Program-made: the position numbers and the translations under genes
Part shown: piece by piece, positions 25,500 to 33,527 of the stretch
Position numbering within the stretch: position 1 is the stretch's first letter
Layout of the letters: every line of letters starts with the position of its first letter
The notes under the pieces: generated by a model
Databases searched by the model: none
Seen by the model: the letters and a program-made list of their open reading frames with translations, nothing else
What the model was told of the DNA's origin: nothing
Source: Caryophanales bacterium UBA4100
Lineage (GTDB): Bacteria > Bacillota > Bacilli > Paenibacillales > UBA4045
Direction of reading: 5' to 3'
Assembly (NCBI GenBank): GCA_002383285.1
Contig: DFXU01000014.1
Coordinates: 1,286 to 37,002 of the forward strand
Length of the DNA: 35,717 nt

Positions 25500-25580
25500 A
25501 TGGAATATGTGGAGATTAATCGTCCGCATCGTTTGGTGTTTACCTTCCGAATTAATCTGGATAAACTAATGACCAAATAA
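25500..25580 (+). pseudogene. Remnant of an AHSA1/SRPBCC-domain gene
   Basis: A 26-codon frame reads MEYVEINRPHRLVFTFRINL and then stops. The EI.RPHRLVFTFR string is the hallmark strand of AHSA1-type (activator of Hsp90 ATPase-like) SRPBCC proteins, normally about 140-160 residues. Upstream, another frame (about 25473-25515) reads EEFFQYVGDG, consistent with a frameshift. The start-binding and C-terminal parts are missing, so this is a fragment. AGGAGG lies at 25472-25478, probably by chance within the remnant. Confidence 0.6.
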
Positions 25581-25742
25581 AGTAAGTCTAAGGGAATGGA
25601 AGGAGAGAAAGAAATTAATAGACTTTATGTGGTTGGGTAGAGGATAAGTTGGGGTATCTTGGCAGTTAAACTTAGCCGAATAGGGCAATTCTAGCTGAGC
25701 TTGGACTTTGGCTGAGAAAGAGAAGAATGAGGGTGGCAGCCT

Positions 25743-26475
25743 ATGAGGAAATTGAGTAGTAATCTATATTTACCCTTTACGTACAAGATGATGACCCCGT
25801 ACCTGATTTTAGTGCTGCTGACAGATGTGCTAAATGGTTACATCTCTTATACAATGCTCGTTCAATCTAGGACAGAAATGGCTGAAACCAATATCCGTAC
25901 AGCGATGGAACAGACTAGGAACAATATCAAATATCAAATGGATGAAATTAAACGGATGTCAGATACATTGTTCACTAGCATTTCCTTTCAGAATGCTCTT
26001 CAGAAGAAAGGAGAGCCGCTGGATGTTATGTTAAAGATGAGGGATGAAGTCCCACGTCTCTCAGGCAAGAAGGTGGTTCGGATTGTGAGAATGGTTCGTT
26101 CATTCCAAGATGGTGATTTTCATAAACGGATGGAGTTTTCGGGAAACGATGAATTTGTCCATATTGCTAATTCATTCAATGTGATGGCAACAAGTATTCA
26201 AGAGCTCATCAATAATGTTTATGTACAGGGTATAGAAAAAAAGCCAGCGGAGTCTGGCTAACCTAGGAGAAACTGGTAAAGTCACAGAGATGATAAAAGC
26301 TCTTTCTAAGTTCTACAGGCTCACTCTCAATGAGGGGAATGTATATATTTCACTTGAAAAAGAAGTCGAGCAGATAGAAGCGTATCTGAATATTCAGAGA
26401 GTGAAGCATGCGGATAAATTTACGGTATATTATGACATTGAGCCGGGTCTAGTATACTCCGCACACCCTGCATAA
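25743..26475 (+). pseudogene. Degraded YesM-type histidine kinase gene
   Basis: Two fragments of one sensor kinase. 25743-26261 encodes the N-terminal membrane helix (about 18-38) and the beginning of the Cache sensor, then jumps after about residue 95 to a membrane-proximal piece and a HAMP domain (FQDGDFHKRMEFSGNDEFVHIANSFN), before a stop at 26259-26261. The next piece, beginning near 26254 in another frame, reads ANLGETGKVTEMIKALSKFYRL and ends at 26475. Intact members have a QINPHFLYNTL H-box between these and a GHKL ATPase after them; both are missing. At least three deletions or frameshifts are needed to explain it. The partner YesN-type regulator is also absent. Confidence 0.85.
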
Positions 26476-26515
26476 TCCAACATATCTAGCATATCCGTAT
26501 AATTAGCAAGATTCT

Positions 26516-27739
26516 CTACTCAAGCTTTACACTTGGTTTACCGGCCTCGATTAAGGCTTTGTTACCTAACAGGAAGAAGCCTTGGATAAACATCACTAGG
26601 CCGGTAAATATAAGTAGCCATTCGATCTCGATAAAATCCGATAGAGGGCCGAATATAAGCATACCTAGCGGCATCATCACACTAGATATCATTCCAAGCA
26701 CTCCGAATACTCTGCCTAGATAATCCTCAGCAACCTTCTCCTGCAATAAAACCGTTGATGGTGTGTTAAAGATCGGCATTGCCACACCGACTAAGCCCAT
26801 GAAGATCAAATAAATCCAGAAGTTAGGGATCAATCCCAATGCGAGCGTGCAGGCTCCCATAACAAGACATGCTAATGTCATTGAGTGAATCTTATTCTGG
26901 AAGCCACCCCATGAAGCCATGACAATCCCGCCCAGCATCATACCGACTGAGAAGACGACTTCAATGGCCGTTAGTCGCCATACATCCTCACCGAAACTAC
27001 GTGTAACCTGCAACGGGGTTAAGAATGCAACAGGTGCGGCTAATAGAAAGAATAGGGCACAGAACATAAAAAAATTCTTAACATAGTCATGATTTTTAAT
27101 ATATATGTAGCCTTGTCGCATATCATCGAAGTAGCTGATCTTTTGCTTCTCTAGCGCTTTAGCATGCGAAGGAACAGGTAAGAATAATTGTAAAATCAAG
27201 ATCGCAATGATTGCTGTAATCACATCGATGAAGAATATGATCTCGAGACTAGCAATCGTAAGAAGTGCTGCAGCTAACATAGGGGACACTAGCATCACAA
27301 GGGCTAGAATACTTCCGTTCGTAGCGTTCACTTTCGTAAGCTTATCCTCTGGTACAATCTGCGGAACAATCGCCCCAACCGCGGGTGTTTGAACAGCGGT
27401 TCCAAGAGCACGTATGGCAGATATGGCAAAAAGCAACCATAGCACATCAAATCCGATTAGGAATAGGATCGCTAGAATAAGTGTTGATACGGCAATGAGT
27501 GAGTCTGACATAATAATGAGCACTTTACGATTGTAGCGGTCGGCCCACACTCCGGCGAATGGAGAGAGGAAGAAGGTAGGCAGGAAACCACACACTATTG
27601 CGATTGTCATCATGACACCGGACTGTGTAGTTAATGTGATATGCCACATAATGGCGTATTGTACCAGAGACGTTCCGAAGAGCGATATGGTCTGGCTAGT
27701 GAGGAAGAGTATAATATTTTTTTTCCAATGGGTATGCAT
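26516..27739 (-). CDS. Major facilitator superfamily exporter (MefA-like)
   Basis: A 407-residue membrane transporter with about twelve transmembrane segments. The cytoplasmic loop after helix 2 carries the antiporter signature (GVWADRYNRK), and motif C-like glycines follow. Family resemblance is to macrolide-efflux/enterobactin-exporter type MFS proteins (MefA, TetV group); the drug or metabolite is not predictable. The frame starts at ATG 27757, but AGGAG lies inside that extension (about 27746-27750), ten bases before ATG 27739, which gives MHTHWKKNI and is preferred. It is monocistronic. Confidence 0.9.
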   Translation of the reverse strand: MHTHWKKNIILFLTSQTISLFGTSLVQYAIMWHITLTTQSGVMMTIAIVCGFLPTFFLSPFAGVWADRYNRKVLIIMSDSLIAVSTLILAILFLIGFDVLWLLFAISAIRALGTAVQTPAVGAIVPQIVPEDKLTKVNATNGSILALVMLVSPMLAAALLTIASLEIIFFIDVITAIIAILILQLFLPVPSHAKALEKQKISYFDDMRQGYIYIKNHDYVKNFFMFCALFFLLAAPVAFLTPLQVTRSFGEDVWRLTAIEVVFSVGMMLGGIVMASWGGFQNKIHSMTLACLVMGACTLALGLIPNFWIYLIFMGLVGVAMPIFNTPSTVLLQEKVAEDYLGRVFGVLGMISSVMMPLGMLIFGPLSDFIEIEWLLIFTGLVMFIQGFFLLGNKALIEAGKPSVKLE

Positions 27740-27991
27740 CCGACAAGTTCTCCTCATGTATGATGAATTCTTTACAATAAGTCAATCATATCACATCAAT
27801 TCACTGCCGATTCGGAAAACTTGGATATACATATACTATCCTCAGGAATTAGTGTTGTTAATCGAAAATGATCATGCTACTATGACCTCACACACCGCAA
27901 GAGGAGGTTTGCAAGCTAGCTCAATTGCTCTCGCTTCATCAACCACGATGAACAATAGGATGAGGCTAAATTTGAGGAAGAGGTGATCCAT

Positions 27992-28765
27992 ATGAGATTA
28001 GTTGGGAAAATTGCTTTAATCACGGGTTCTGGTTCGGGGATTGGTAAGAGTTCAGCATTAATGTTTGCCAGAGAAGGGGCGGTTGTCGTTGTTAATGATG
28101 TAGATGCCGCGAAAGGTGAGGAGACGGTTCGAGAAATCATCGATGCCTCTGGAGAGGCTATCTTCATTCAAGCAGATGTAACCAATGCTCATGAAGTGCA
28201 ATCGATGGTGGAACGCATTATTGCCCAATTTGGACGAATCGATGTATTGTTCAATAATGCAGGAATCAGTGGTATTGGAGCTCTGCATGAGATTGAACCT
28301 GAGCAGTGGGATCGGATTATGAGCATCAATATCAAAGGGGTATATTTGCCGAGTAAATTTGTCATACCACATATGATGGAGCAACGCTCCGGAAGTGTAA
28401 TTAACATGTCTTCTTGTATCGCCGAGATTGGATTGGCACGCCGTGCTTCCTATGCGGCGACGAAGGGTGCCGTACTCTCGCTAACCAAGTCCATGCAGGT
28501 TGACTATGCATCCTATGGAATAAGGGTTAATGCTCTTCTGCCAGGCACAATCCTGACACCATTCGTTGAGAGCTATGTGAAATCTGCTTATGACGATCCC
28601 GAAGCTGCAATCGCTTCCTTGAAATCCCGACAGCTGAGCGGCGATCTGGGCAGACCTGACGATGTAGCCCAAGCAGCGGTGTACCTTGCTTCCGACGAAT
28701 CCAAATTCATGATGGGATCTCCATTATACATTGATGGTGGGGCAACCTTTGGCAAGAATGCTTAA
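27992..28765 (+). CDS. Short-chain dehydrogenase/reductase
   Basis: A 257-residue classical SDR. Cofactor motif TGSGSGIG (11-18), NNAG at 88-91, catalytic S140/S141, Y154 and K158 (YxxxK). The residue after strand two is an acidic D36, which favours NAD(H). Resembles 3-oxoacyl-ACP reductase or sugar-alcohol dehydrogenase-type SDRs, but substrate is not predictable. A GTG at 27983 is in frame, but ATG 27992 is preceded by AGGAAGAGGTGA and gives MRLVGKIALITG, the normal start. A 10-bp imperfect hairpin (28779-28788 with 28809-28817) follows as a weak terminator. Confidence 0.92.
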   Translation: MRLVGKIALITGSGSGIGKSSALMFAREGAVVVVNDVDAAKGEETVREIIDASGEAIFIQADVTNAHEVQSMVERIIAQFGRIDVLFNNAGISGIGALHEIEPEQWDRIMSINIKGVYLPSKFVIPHMMEQRSGSVINMSSCIAEIGLARRASYAATKGAVLSLTKSMQVDYASYGIRVNALLPGTILTPFVESYVKSAYDDPEAAIASLKSRQLSGDLGRPDDVAQAAVYLASDESKFMMGSPLYIDGGATFGKNA

Positions 28766-28812
28766 CGCATTTGATTTACTTGAAGGATGGCAATGAATGT
28801 CAGATTAGATCT

Positions 28813-29361
28813 TCAAGCGAGATATTGCATGAGATTACCTTGATAGTGTGGATTAAGCCGTGTTGAATGTGCGATGTCCTTCGGAGTAACTAGCTTTGCA
28901 GGTTTGTTCACAATTGAAACACCAACACTGTGGAATAGATAGGATACGAATTGGGAGCAGAAGAATGCTTTCTCCGAGCCGACCTCTATATTCAGCAAGA
29001 CGCCGAACAAGCCTAGGAAGTTATAAGAATATTCATCGCGATTGGCTTCTATATGCTTAATCTGACTACGAATGTTGTTATACGACGTAATAGCTACTTT
29101 GCAGCAGTATATCGCACAGCTGGTCTGACGATCTTGATTCATGAATAGGTGGCCACGGATATTCTCCCTTACAAATCCACCTATGAATGGATTTCGCTGA
29201 TCCTTCCTTCCGAAGCTATACACCTCATTCAATTGGTCATCGAATGCGATGGACGTATGATTCAGTTGTTCTCTCGTATATAATCTGATCATTCTCGATA
29301 GTAGTGATCCAGTATCAGTTAGTATAATATATATGGTTTTCTGTTCCTCCAACACGTCCAC
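28813..29361 (-). CDS. YiiX/permuted NlpC-P60-like protein
   Basis: A 182-residue protein of the permuted papain-like fold (YiiX/YebB superfamily). The catalytic H35 sits in LNHTSIAFD and the C135 nucleophile in FFCSQFVSYLF; the order His-before-Cys is the circular permutation that defines the group. No signal peptide is seen, so it probably acts in the cytoplasm or on the membrane face. Family members hydrolyse amide or ester bonds, often of lipids or peptides. GTG 29361 is the only start at the right length; its Shine-Dalgarno (GTAGGTG) is weak. It converges on the SDR gene. Confidence 0.82.
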   Translation of the reverse strand: MDVLEEQKTIYIILTDTGSLLSRMIRLYTREQLNHTSIAFDDQLNEVYSFGRKDQRNPFIGGFVRENIRGHLFMNQDRQTSCAIYCCKVAITSYNNIRSQIKHIEANRDEYSYNFLGLFGVLLNIEVGSEKAFFCSQFVSYLFHSVGVSIVNKPAKLVTPKDIAHSTRLNPHYQGNLMQYLA

Positions 29362-29644
29362 CTACATCTCATTGGTTCGTTCGTTACATTCATTGTATTC
29401 GACAAACGTTTCATGCTAAACGGACCATCGGAGGAGATACATCTAGACTTTGGTCGAGTACATTCATATGAGGGGGAAAATATTGAAATGTATGAACGGG
29501 GAACAGGATATGGTAAAGGGATAGTTCATTAACTAGTCACATTCATATGAATAGATATAAATATACATAGCTATTTGAGCAATAACACTATAGGCTTACA
29601 TATATTAAGGAACAAAGAGGGTTCGTTCAGGAAAAAGGGGATTT

Positions 29645-30775
29645 ATGATGAATATCATTACTGTTGATGATAATAAGATGAATCTACTTGTGATAGAGAA
29701 GATATTGAAAAAAGCTGGTTATGGTGATGTGACAGGGGTAACCTCGGTCAAAGCGTTGTTCAGTTTACTAGAAATGGATTCGACAATAGAAGTACCAGTG
29801 AATTTGATACTGATGGATATGATGATGCCAGATATTGATGGTATTGAGGCTACTAAATTGATTCGAAAGGATCGGCGGTATAAGGATGTACCTATCATCT
29901 TCGTAACCGCGCTGGGAGATTCCAACAAATTAGCTGAGGCATTCGATGCAGGGGCCTTTGATTATGTGTTAAAGCCTATTAACAAAGTGGAATTGTTAGC
30001 TCGTATTCGATCTGCACTGAGGCTGAAGTTTGAGAAGGACTGGCACAAAGAGAGGGACAAGCGTATTCAATTCGAGCTTGAGCTGGCCAAGCAGGTACAG
30101 CGTAGTGTGCTCAGCAAGCCGATTGATGATGGGAAAGTGAAGATCTCGGCTTTCTATCAGCCCTCGTTCGAGCTTGCCGGTGATTTTTATGCATGGTATC
30201 CAATCGGGGATAATCGCTATGGTATTATTTTGTTGGATATGATGGGTCATGGTATCTCGTCCTCCTTGGTTTGTATGTATATTTGTTCTGTTCTACAGGA
30301 AACCATCACACATATATGTGACCCAGAGCTGGTTATTATAGAGCTTAACCGATATATGAATCAGCTAAAGCTTTTGGATGAATTGACCAACTTCTATTTT
30401 ACTGCCATTTATCTAGTGTTGGATACGGAGAAGAAGAGCATTGAATATGTGAATGCAGGTCATCCACCAGGAATTGTGTATGTTGATGATTCGGTTGTAT
30501 TACTTACAGCAGGCACATGTGGGATAGGTTTTTTTGATCAGATTAAGATAACCAAAGGAACGATTGAGTACGAGGATGATCTAAAAATTGTGCTTTATAC
30601 GGATGGATTGATAGAAACGAAGGGTGACATGGAAGATAGTTCTGAGAAGCTATCTAGTGAATTGTTGAGATATAAGGATTTAGAACTATCCGAACTCGTT
30701 GATAAATGTGTACCCATCAAAAATAGTGGAAGCCAGTTCGATGACATCTGTATAGTCATGATTTCTACAAAGTGA
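29645..30775 (+). CDS. Response regulator with receiver and PP2C (SpoIIE/RsbU-type) phosphatase domain
   Basis: A 376-residue protein. The receiver (about 3-122) has D8/D9, acceptor D58 (LMDMMMP) and K110 (LKPI). A helical linker (about 125-155) with an AKQVQRS motif leads into a PP2C phosphatase (about 165-376) with metal ligands D180 (AGDFY), D198 (LDMMGHG) and D366/D367 (FDD). This is the RsbU/RssB-like plan: phosphorylation of the receiver is expected to switch phosphatase activity on a phosphoprotein, often an anti-sigma antagonist. AAGGGG (29635-29640) is spaced better for ATG 29648 than ATG 29645. The gene is followed seven bases later by its likely partner kinase. Confidence 0.93.
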   Translation: MMNIITVDDNKMNLLVIEKILKKAGYGDVTGVTSVKALFSLLEMDSTIEVPVNLILMDMMMPDIDGIEATKLIRKDRRYKDVPIIFVTALGDSNKLAEAFDAGAFDYVLKPINKVELLARIRSALRLKFEKDWHKERDKRIQFELELAKQVQRSVLSKPIDDGKVKISAFYQPSFELAGDFYAWYPIGDNRYGIILLDMMGHGISSSLVCMYICSVLQETITHICDPELVIIELNRYMNQLKLLDELTNFYFTAIYLVLDTEKKSIEYVNAGHPPGIVYVDDSVVLLTAGTCGIGFFDQIKITKGTIEYEDDLKIVLYTDGLIETKGDMEDSSEKLSSELLRYKDLELSELVDKCVPIKNSGSQFDDICIVMISTK

Positions 30776-30800
30776 ATGTCTAATGGAGGTAATTCAAGTC

Positions 30801-32825
30801 ATGGAATTTGGCCACCCAATCAATATATTAATCATCGATGACCAAGCAGAAAATTTATTAGCTATAGAAGATGCACTTGCAGAAGAAAATTATTGCTTGG
30901 TACGGGCTAATTCTGGTGAAGAAGCACTTGAATGCCTTCTTAAGGATGAGTTTGCTCTAATCGTTCTGGATGTTGAGATGCCAGTAATGAATGGCTTTGA
31001 TACGGCCAATTTAATTAAACTGCAGGAACAATCTAAGGGAATCCCGATTATCTTCATGACTGCGGAAAGCTGGGAAAGAGAGCATCTATTCACGGGTTAT
31101 TCTATTGGCGCTATCGATTATATGGTGAAACCTATTGTACCGTTATTACTAAAGTCGAAAATCGGTGGCTTTGTTAGCATGTATGTGATTCACAAAAAGT
31201 TGCAAATTCAATCTGAGTTATTACATGAACGAACACATGAGCTAGAGAAGACCAATAAGAATCTACTCCTTACCACTCATGAATTAATCAGGGCAGAGGC
31301 ACAAGCGAGAGTTATTGGAGAAACGTCTATCGATACGATGATCACCTTCAGCAAGAGTGGGAGGATCATTGCTGTAAATCCGGCAGCGGAGGGTACGTTT
31401 GGATATAAGGAGGCTGAGCTATTAGGTCAACCGATTACCAAGCTCATTCCCACAATTGCTAAGCATAAGAATGCGGTCTCGCTTTCGAAGATTAGGGAAA
31501 AATATAGAGTAGGAAAGCTGAGTGAGGTTACACCGATCCGTAAGGATGGCAGTAAATTTTCTGCTGAAATCCAGATTGGTGAGGCATTTATCGAGAACAA
31601 TCAGATTTTTGCGTGTACAGTGAGTGATATTACGGCCCGTAAAATCGTGGAAGGAGAGCTGCTTCAGGCTAAAGAGGTGGCCGAAATTGCTGTTCGCATC
31701 AAGACGGAATTCATTGCTATGATGAGTCACGAGATTCGAACACCGATGAATGGGATTATCGGTATGACGGATTTACTCATGGACACAGAGCTTGATACAG
31801 AGCAACGGGAATATGCTGATATCGTACGTAAGAGCAGTGGAGCCCTATTATCAGTAATAAACGATATCCTAGATTTCTCGAAGATTGAATCAGGGAAGAT
31901 GGAGCTTGAGCAAGAGCCCATTGATCTGAAGGCATGTATTGAAGAAACCTTTGATTTATTCATGGCCAAGGCACGGGAGCATAATCTGAGGATGGATTAT
32001 CATATCGATTCGGGGCTACCTGATATTATTATTGGTGACATTACTAGATTGCGTCAAATTCTTAATAATTTAGTTGGTAATGCGGTCAAATTTACGAACA
32101 GTGGTAGGATCTTTGTAGTTGTGAATAAGGCTTCTGAGAAGGCTGATAATCTGGAGCTTGAATTTATTATTAAGGATACAGGCATCGGAATTCCTCCGCA
32201 CCAAATCGCAAATCTATTTAAACCATTCTCACAATTGGATTCATCTACGACGCGCAAATATGGGGGTACGGGCCTCGGATTATCCATTTGCAAATCACTT
32301 GTTGAGCTCATGGGCGGGAGTATCCGGGCAGAGAAGGGAGTAGACAAGGGAGCGGCATTCATCTTCACGATTCAATCCAAGCCGTTTCAATTCGTTATGA
32401 ACATCTCTGAACCCATCAATACGCCTGAAAAAATAACATATCGATCATCAGAACGAGGGGTATTAAACATTCTCGTTGCCGAAGATCATAGTGTCAATCA
32501 GAAGCTTCTCATGCGTATTTTGTTAAAGCTAGGGCATGAAGCTGATCTCGCTAGGAATGGTTTTGAGGTATTGGGGCAAATAAAGAAGAAGACATATGAT
32601 CTAATTCTAATGGATCTTCAGATGCCAGAGATGGATGGCTTCGAAGCGACTGAAACTATAATAAGTCGTATACCGGTCAATAGAAGACCTCTGATTATCG
32701 CGATGACAGAAAGTATCTCAGAGGTAGACAAAGAGCTTTGCTCCCAGTTAGGTATGGTTGATTACATCTGTAAACCAATTAATCTTAAGCTTATAGAAGA
32801 GATAATCGCGCAGCACTTCAAATAA
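30801..32825 (+). CDS. Hybrid sensor histidine kinase (receiver-PAS-HisKA-HATPase-receiver)
   Basis: A 674-residue cytoplasmic hybrid kinase. Domains in order: receiver (about 8-125; D57, K110), coiled-coil (about 130-170), PAS (about 172-282, with GRIIAVNPAAEGTFGY), HisKA with H310 (SHEIRTPMN), HATPase (N box about 425-432, G box GTGLGLS), and a C-terminal receiver (about 553-670; D605, K658). Both receivers look phosphorylatable. No membrane segment is present, so it senses a cytoplasmic signal via PAS. The frame extends to ATG 30783, but GGAGGT (30785-30790) lies within it and serves ATG 30801, so that start is chosen. It is operonic with the phosphatase gene, and the N-terminal receiver may receive phosphate from elsewhere. 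Confidence 0.93.
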   Translation: MEFGHPINILIIDDQAENLLAIEDALAEENYCLVRANSGEEALECLLKDEFALIVLDVEMPVMNGFDTANLIKLQEQSKGIPIIFMTAESWEREHLFTGYSIGAIDYMVKPIVPLLLKSKIGGFVSMYVIHKKLQIQSELLHERTHELEKTNKNLLLTTHELIRAEAQARVIGETSIDTMITFSKSGRIIAVNPAAEGTFGYKEAELLGQPITKLIPTIAKHKNAVSLSKIREKYRVGKLSEVTPIRKDGSKFSAEIQIGEAFIENNQIFACTVSDITARKIVEGELLQAKEVAEIAVRIKTEFIAMMSHEIRTPMNGIIGMTDLLMDTELDTEQREYADIVRKSSGALLSVINDILDFSKIESGKMELEQEPIDLKACIEETFDLFMAKAREHNLRMDYHIDSGLPDIIIGDITRLRQILNNLVGNAVKFTNSGRIFVVVNKASEKADNLELEFIIKDTGIGIPPHQIANLFKPFSQLDSSTTRKYGGTGLGLSICKSLVELMGGSIRAEKGVDKGAAFIFTIQSKPFQFVMNISEPINTPEKITYRSSERGVLNILVAEDHSVNQKLLMRILLKLGHEADLARNGFEVLGQIKKKTYDLILMDLQMPEMDGFEATETIISRIPVNRRPLIIAMTESISEVDKELCSQLGMVDYICKPINLKLIEEIIAQHFK

Positions 32826-32854
32826 CACAAGTACGATTGAAGTTATCAGAAGCG

Positions 32855-32912
32855 AATAAGCCTGTAGGTTCAGATGGAGATTATTATCTCTCTTGGATCT
32901 TACGGGCTTATT
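32855..32912 (+). terminator. Extended hairpin downstream of the hybrid kinase gene
   Basis: AATAAGCCTGTAG (32855-32867) pairs with TTACGGGCTTATT (32900-32912) at 11 of 13 positions, and an inner stem GAGAT (32877-32881) / ATCTC (32886-32890) closes it. No T tract follows directly. Likely end of the two-gene signalling operon. Confidence 0.55.
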
Positions 32913-32983
32913 GTGGTTAATAAACAACAAATGATAAGTATGGCAACAGGCTATAGCCAATTGTGTAATTAGTAAATGTTGTT

Positions 32984-32999
32984 AATGTAAGCGCTCTAT
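32984..32999 (+). promoter_or_regulatory. Candidate cre/LacI-type operator upstream of the HPr-like gene
   Basis: AATGTAAGCGCTCTAT has the TGTAAGCGCT half of a catabolite-responsive element (consensus WTGNAANCGNWWWCAW), but the right half is poor. It shares the core TAAGCGCT with the operator in front of iolG, so both may bind the same LacI-family protein. Confidence 0.4.
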
Positions 33000-33043
33000 A
33001 TTAATCTAAACATACAAAATATAAGTTTAGGGGGAGCGATCAC

Positions 33044-33295
33044 ATGAGGCAACAATACCTGATCAACAATAGTCTGGGCTTACATGTCATGCCCTCGAAG
33101 CGCATTGCGTTAGCGGCAGAAGCCTTCGATTGTGACATGCAGCTATGGCTAGGAGAGAAATGCGGAAATCCGAAGAAGATGATTGAGATCGTCAAATTAG
33201 GGGTTAAAGGTGGCGCAACAGTGACACTAGAAACGAAAGGTGTCGACGAGCAAGAGGCTCAGAAGGTGATTGGTGAATTGTTATCCCAAGGTTAG
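33044..33295 (+). CDS. Atypical HPr-like phosphocarrier protein
   Basis: An 83-residue HPr-fold protein with the EI-dependent histidine kept (H14 in GLHVMPS), in a context where HPr has GLHARPA. The Arg that follows the histidine is replaced by Met (M16), and the regulatory serine (position 46 of HPr, in KSIMGV) is replaced by Lys (K45 in PKKMIEI), so HPr kinase/phosphorylase control is not expected. The beta-alpha pattern (LGVKGGATVTLETKG) is intact. GGGGGAG precedes ATG 33044. It lies next to the iol operon and shares its operator core. It could be a dedicated regulator or an evolved paralogue that no longer feeds sugar PTS. Confidence 0.85.
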   Translation: MRQQYLINNSLGLHVMPSKRIALAAEAFDCDMQLWLGEKCGNPKKMIEIVKLGVKGGATVTLETKGVDEQEAQKVIGELLSQG

Positions 33296-33344
33296 TTGGA
33301 TACGTGATGGGGCATAACATAATTTGACTCAATTCATTATCCGA

Positions 33345-33405
33345 GTAGGATGAGTTCATCCTACTTAACGCAGAGGATACTCGTGACTTAGGTCGTGAGT
33401 ATCCT
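33345..33405 (+). terminator. Two consecutive hairpins downstream of the HPr-like gene
   Basis: GTAGGAT (33345-33351) pairs with ATCCTAC (33358-33364). AGGATACTC (33374-33382) pairs with GAGTATCCT (33397-33405), and its loop contains a further GAC/GTC pair. TTTGCATTTCTTT follows the second, so it resembles an intrinsic terminator for the HPr-like gene. Confidence 0.7.
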
Positions 33406-33443
33406 TTGCATTTCTTTACCCTCTACAGAATTGGAAACTTCCC

Positions 33444-33489
33444 TTGACAGAATAAGTAGCCATCTTTAGAATATGGGTTAAGCGCTTAA
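33444..33489 (+). promoter_or_regulatory. Sigma-A promoter with overlapping LacI-type palindromic operator for the iol operon
   Basis: TTGACA (33444-33449), a 17-base spacer and TAGAAT (33467-33472) make a nearly consensus promoter. TTAAGCGCTTAA (33478-33489), a perfect 12-bp palindrome with the central CG of LacI/CcpA-family sites, covers the expected start point and should repress. It does not match the DeoR-type IolR operator of B. subtilis as I know it. Confidence 0.85.
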
Positions 33490-33527
33490 TCTATTGTTCA
33501 CTTATTTACTTTAAGGAGAGATCACAT

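Noticed and set aside
27612..27986. 124-codon plus-strand frame overlapping the MFS gene start
   Set aside because: Its first half is antisense to the transporter and the rest is intergenic; no ribosome site and no recognisable protein pattern.
29362..29644. Possible riboswitch or small peptide gene in the leader of the receiver-PP2C operon
   Set aside because: Short frames with purine-rich starts exist (about 29467 and 29486), but they are under 20 codons and no known riboswitch core is visible.
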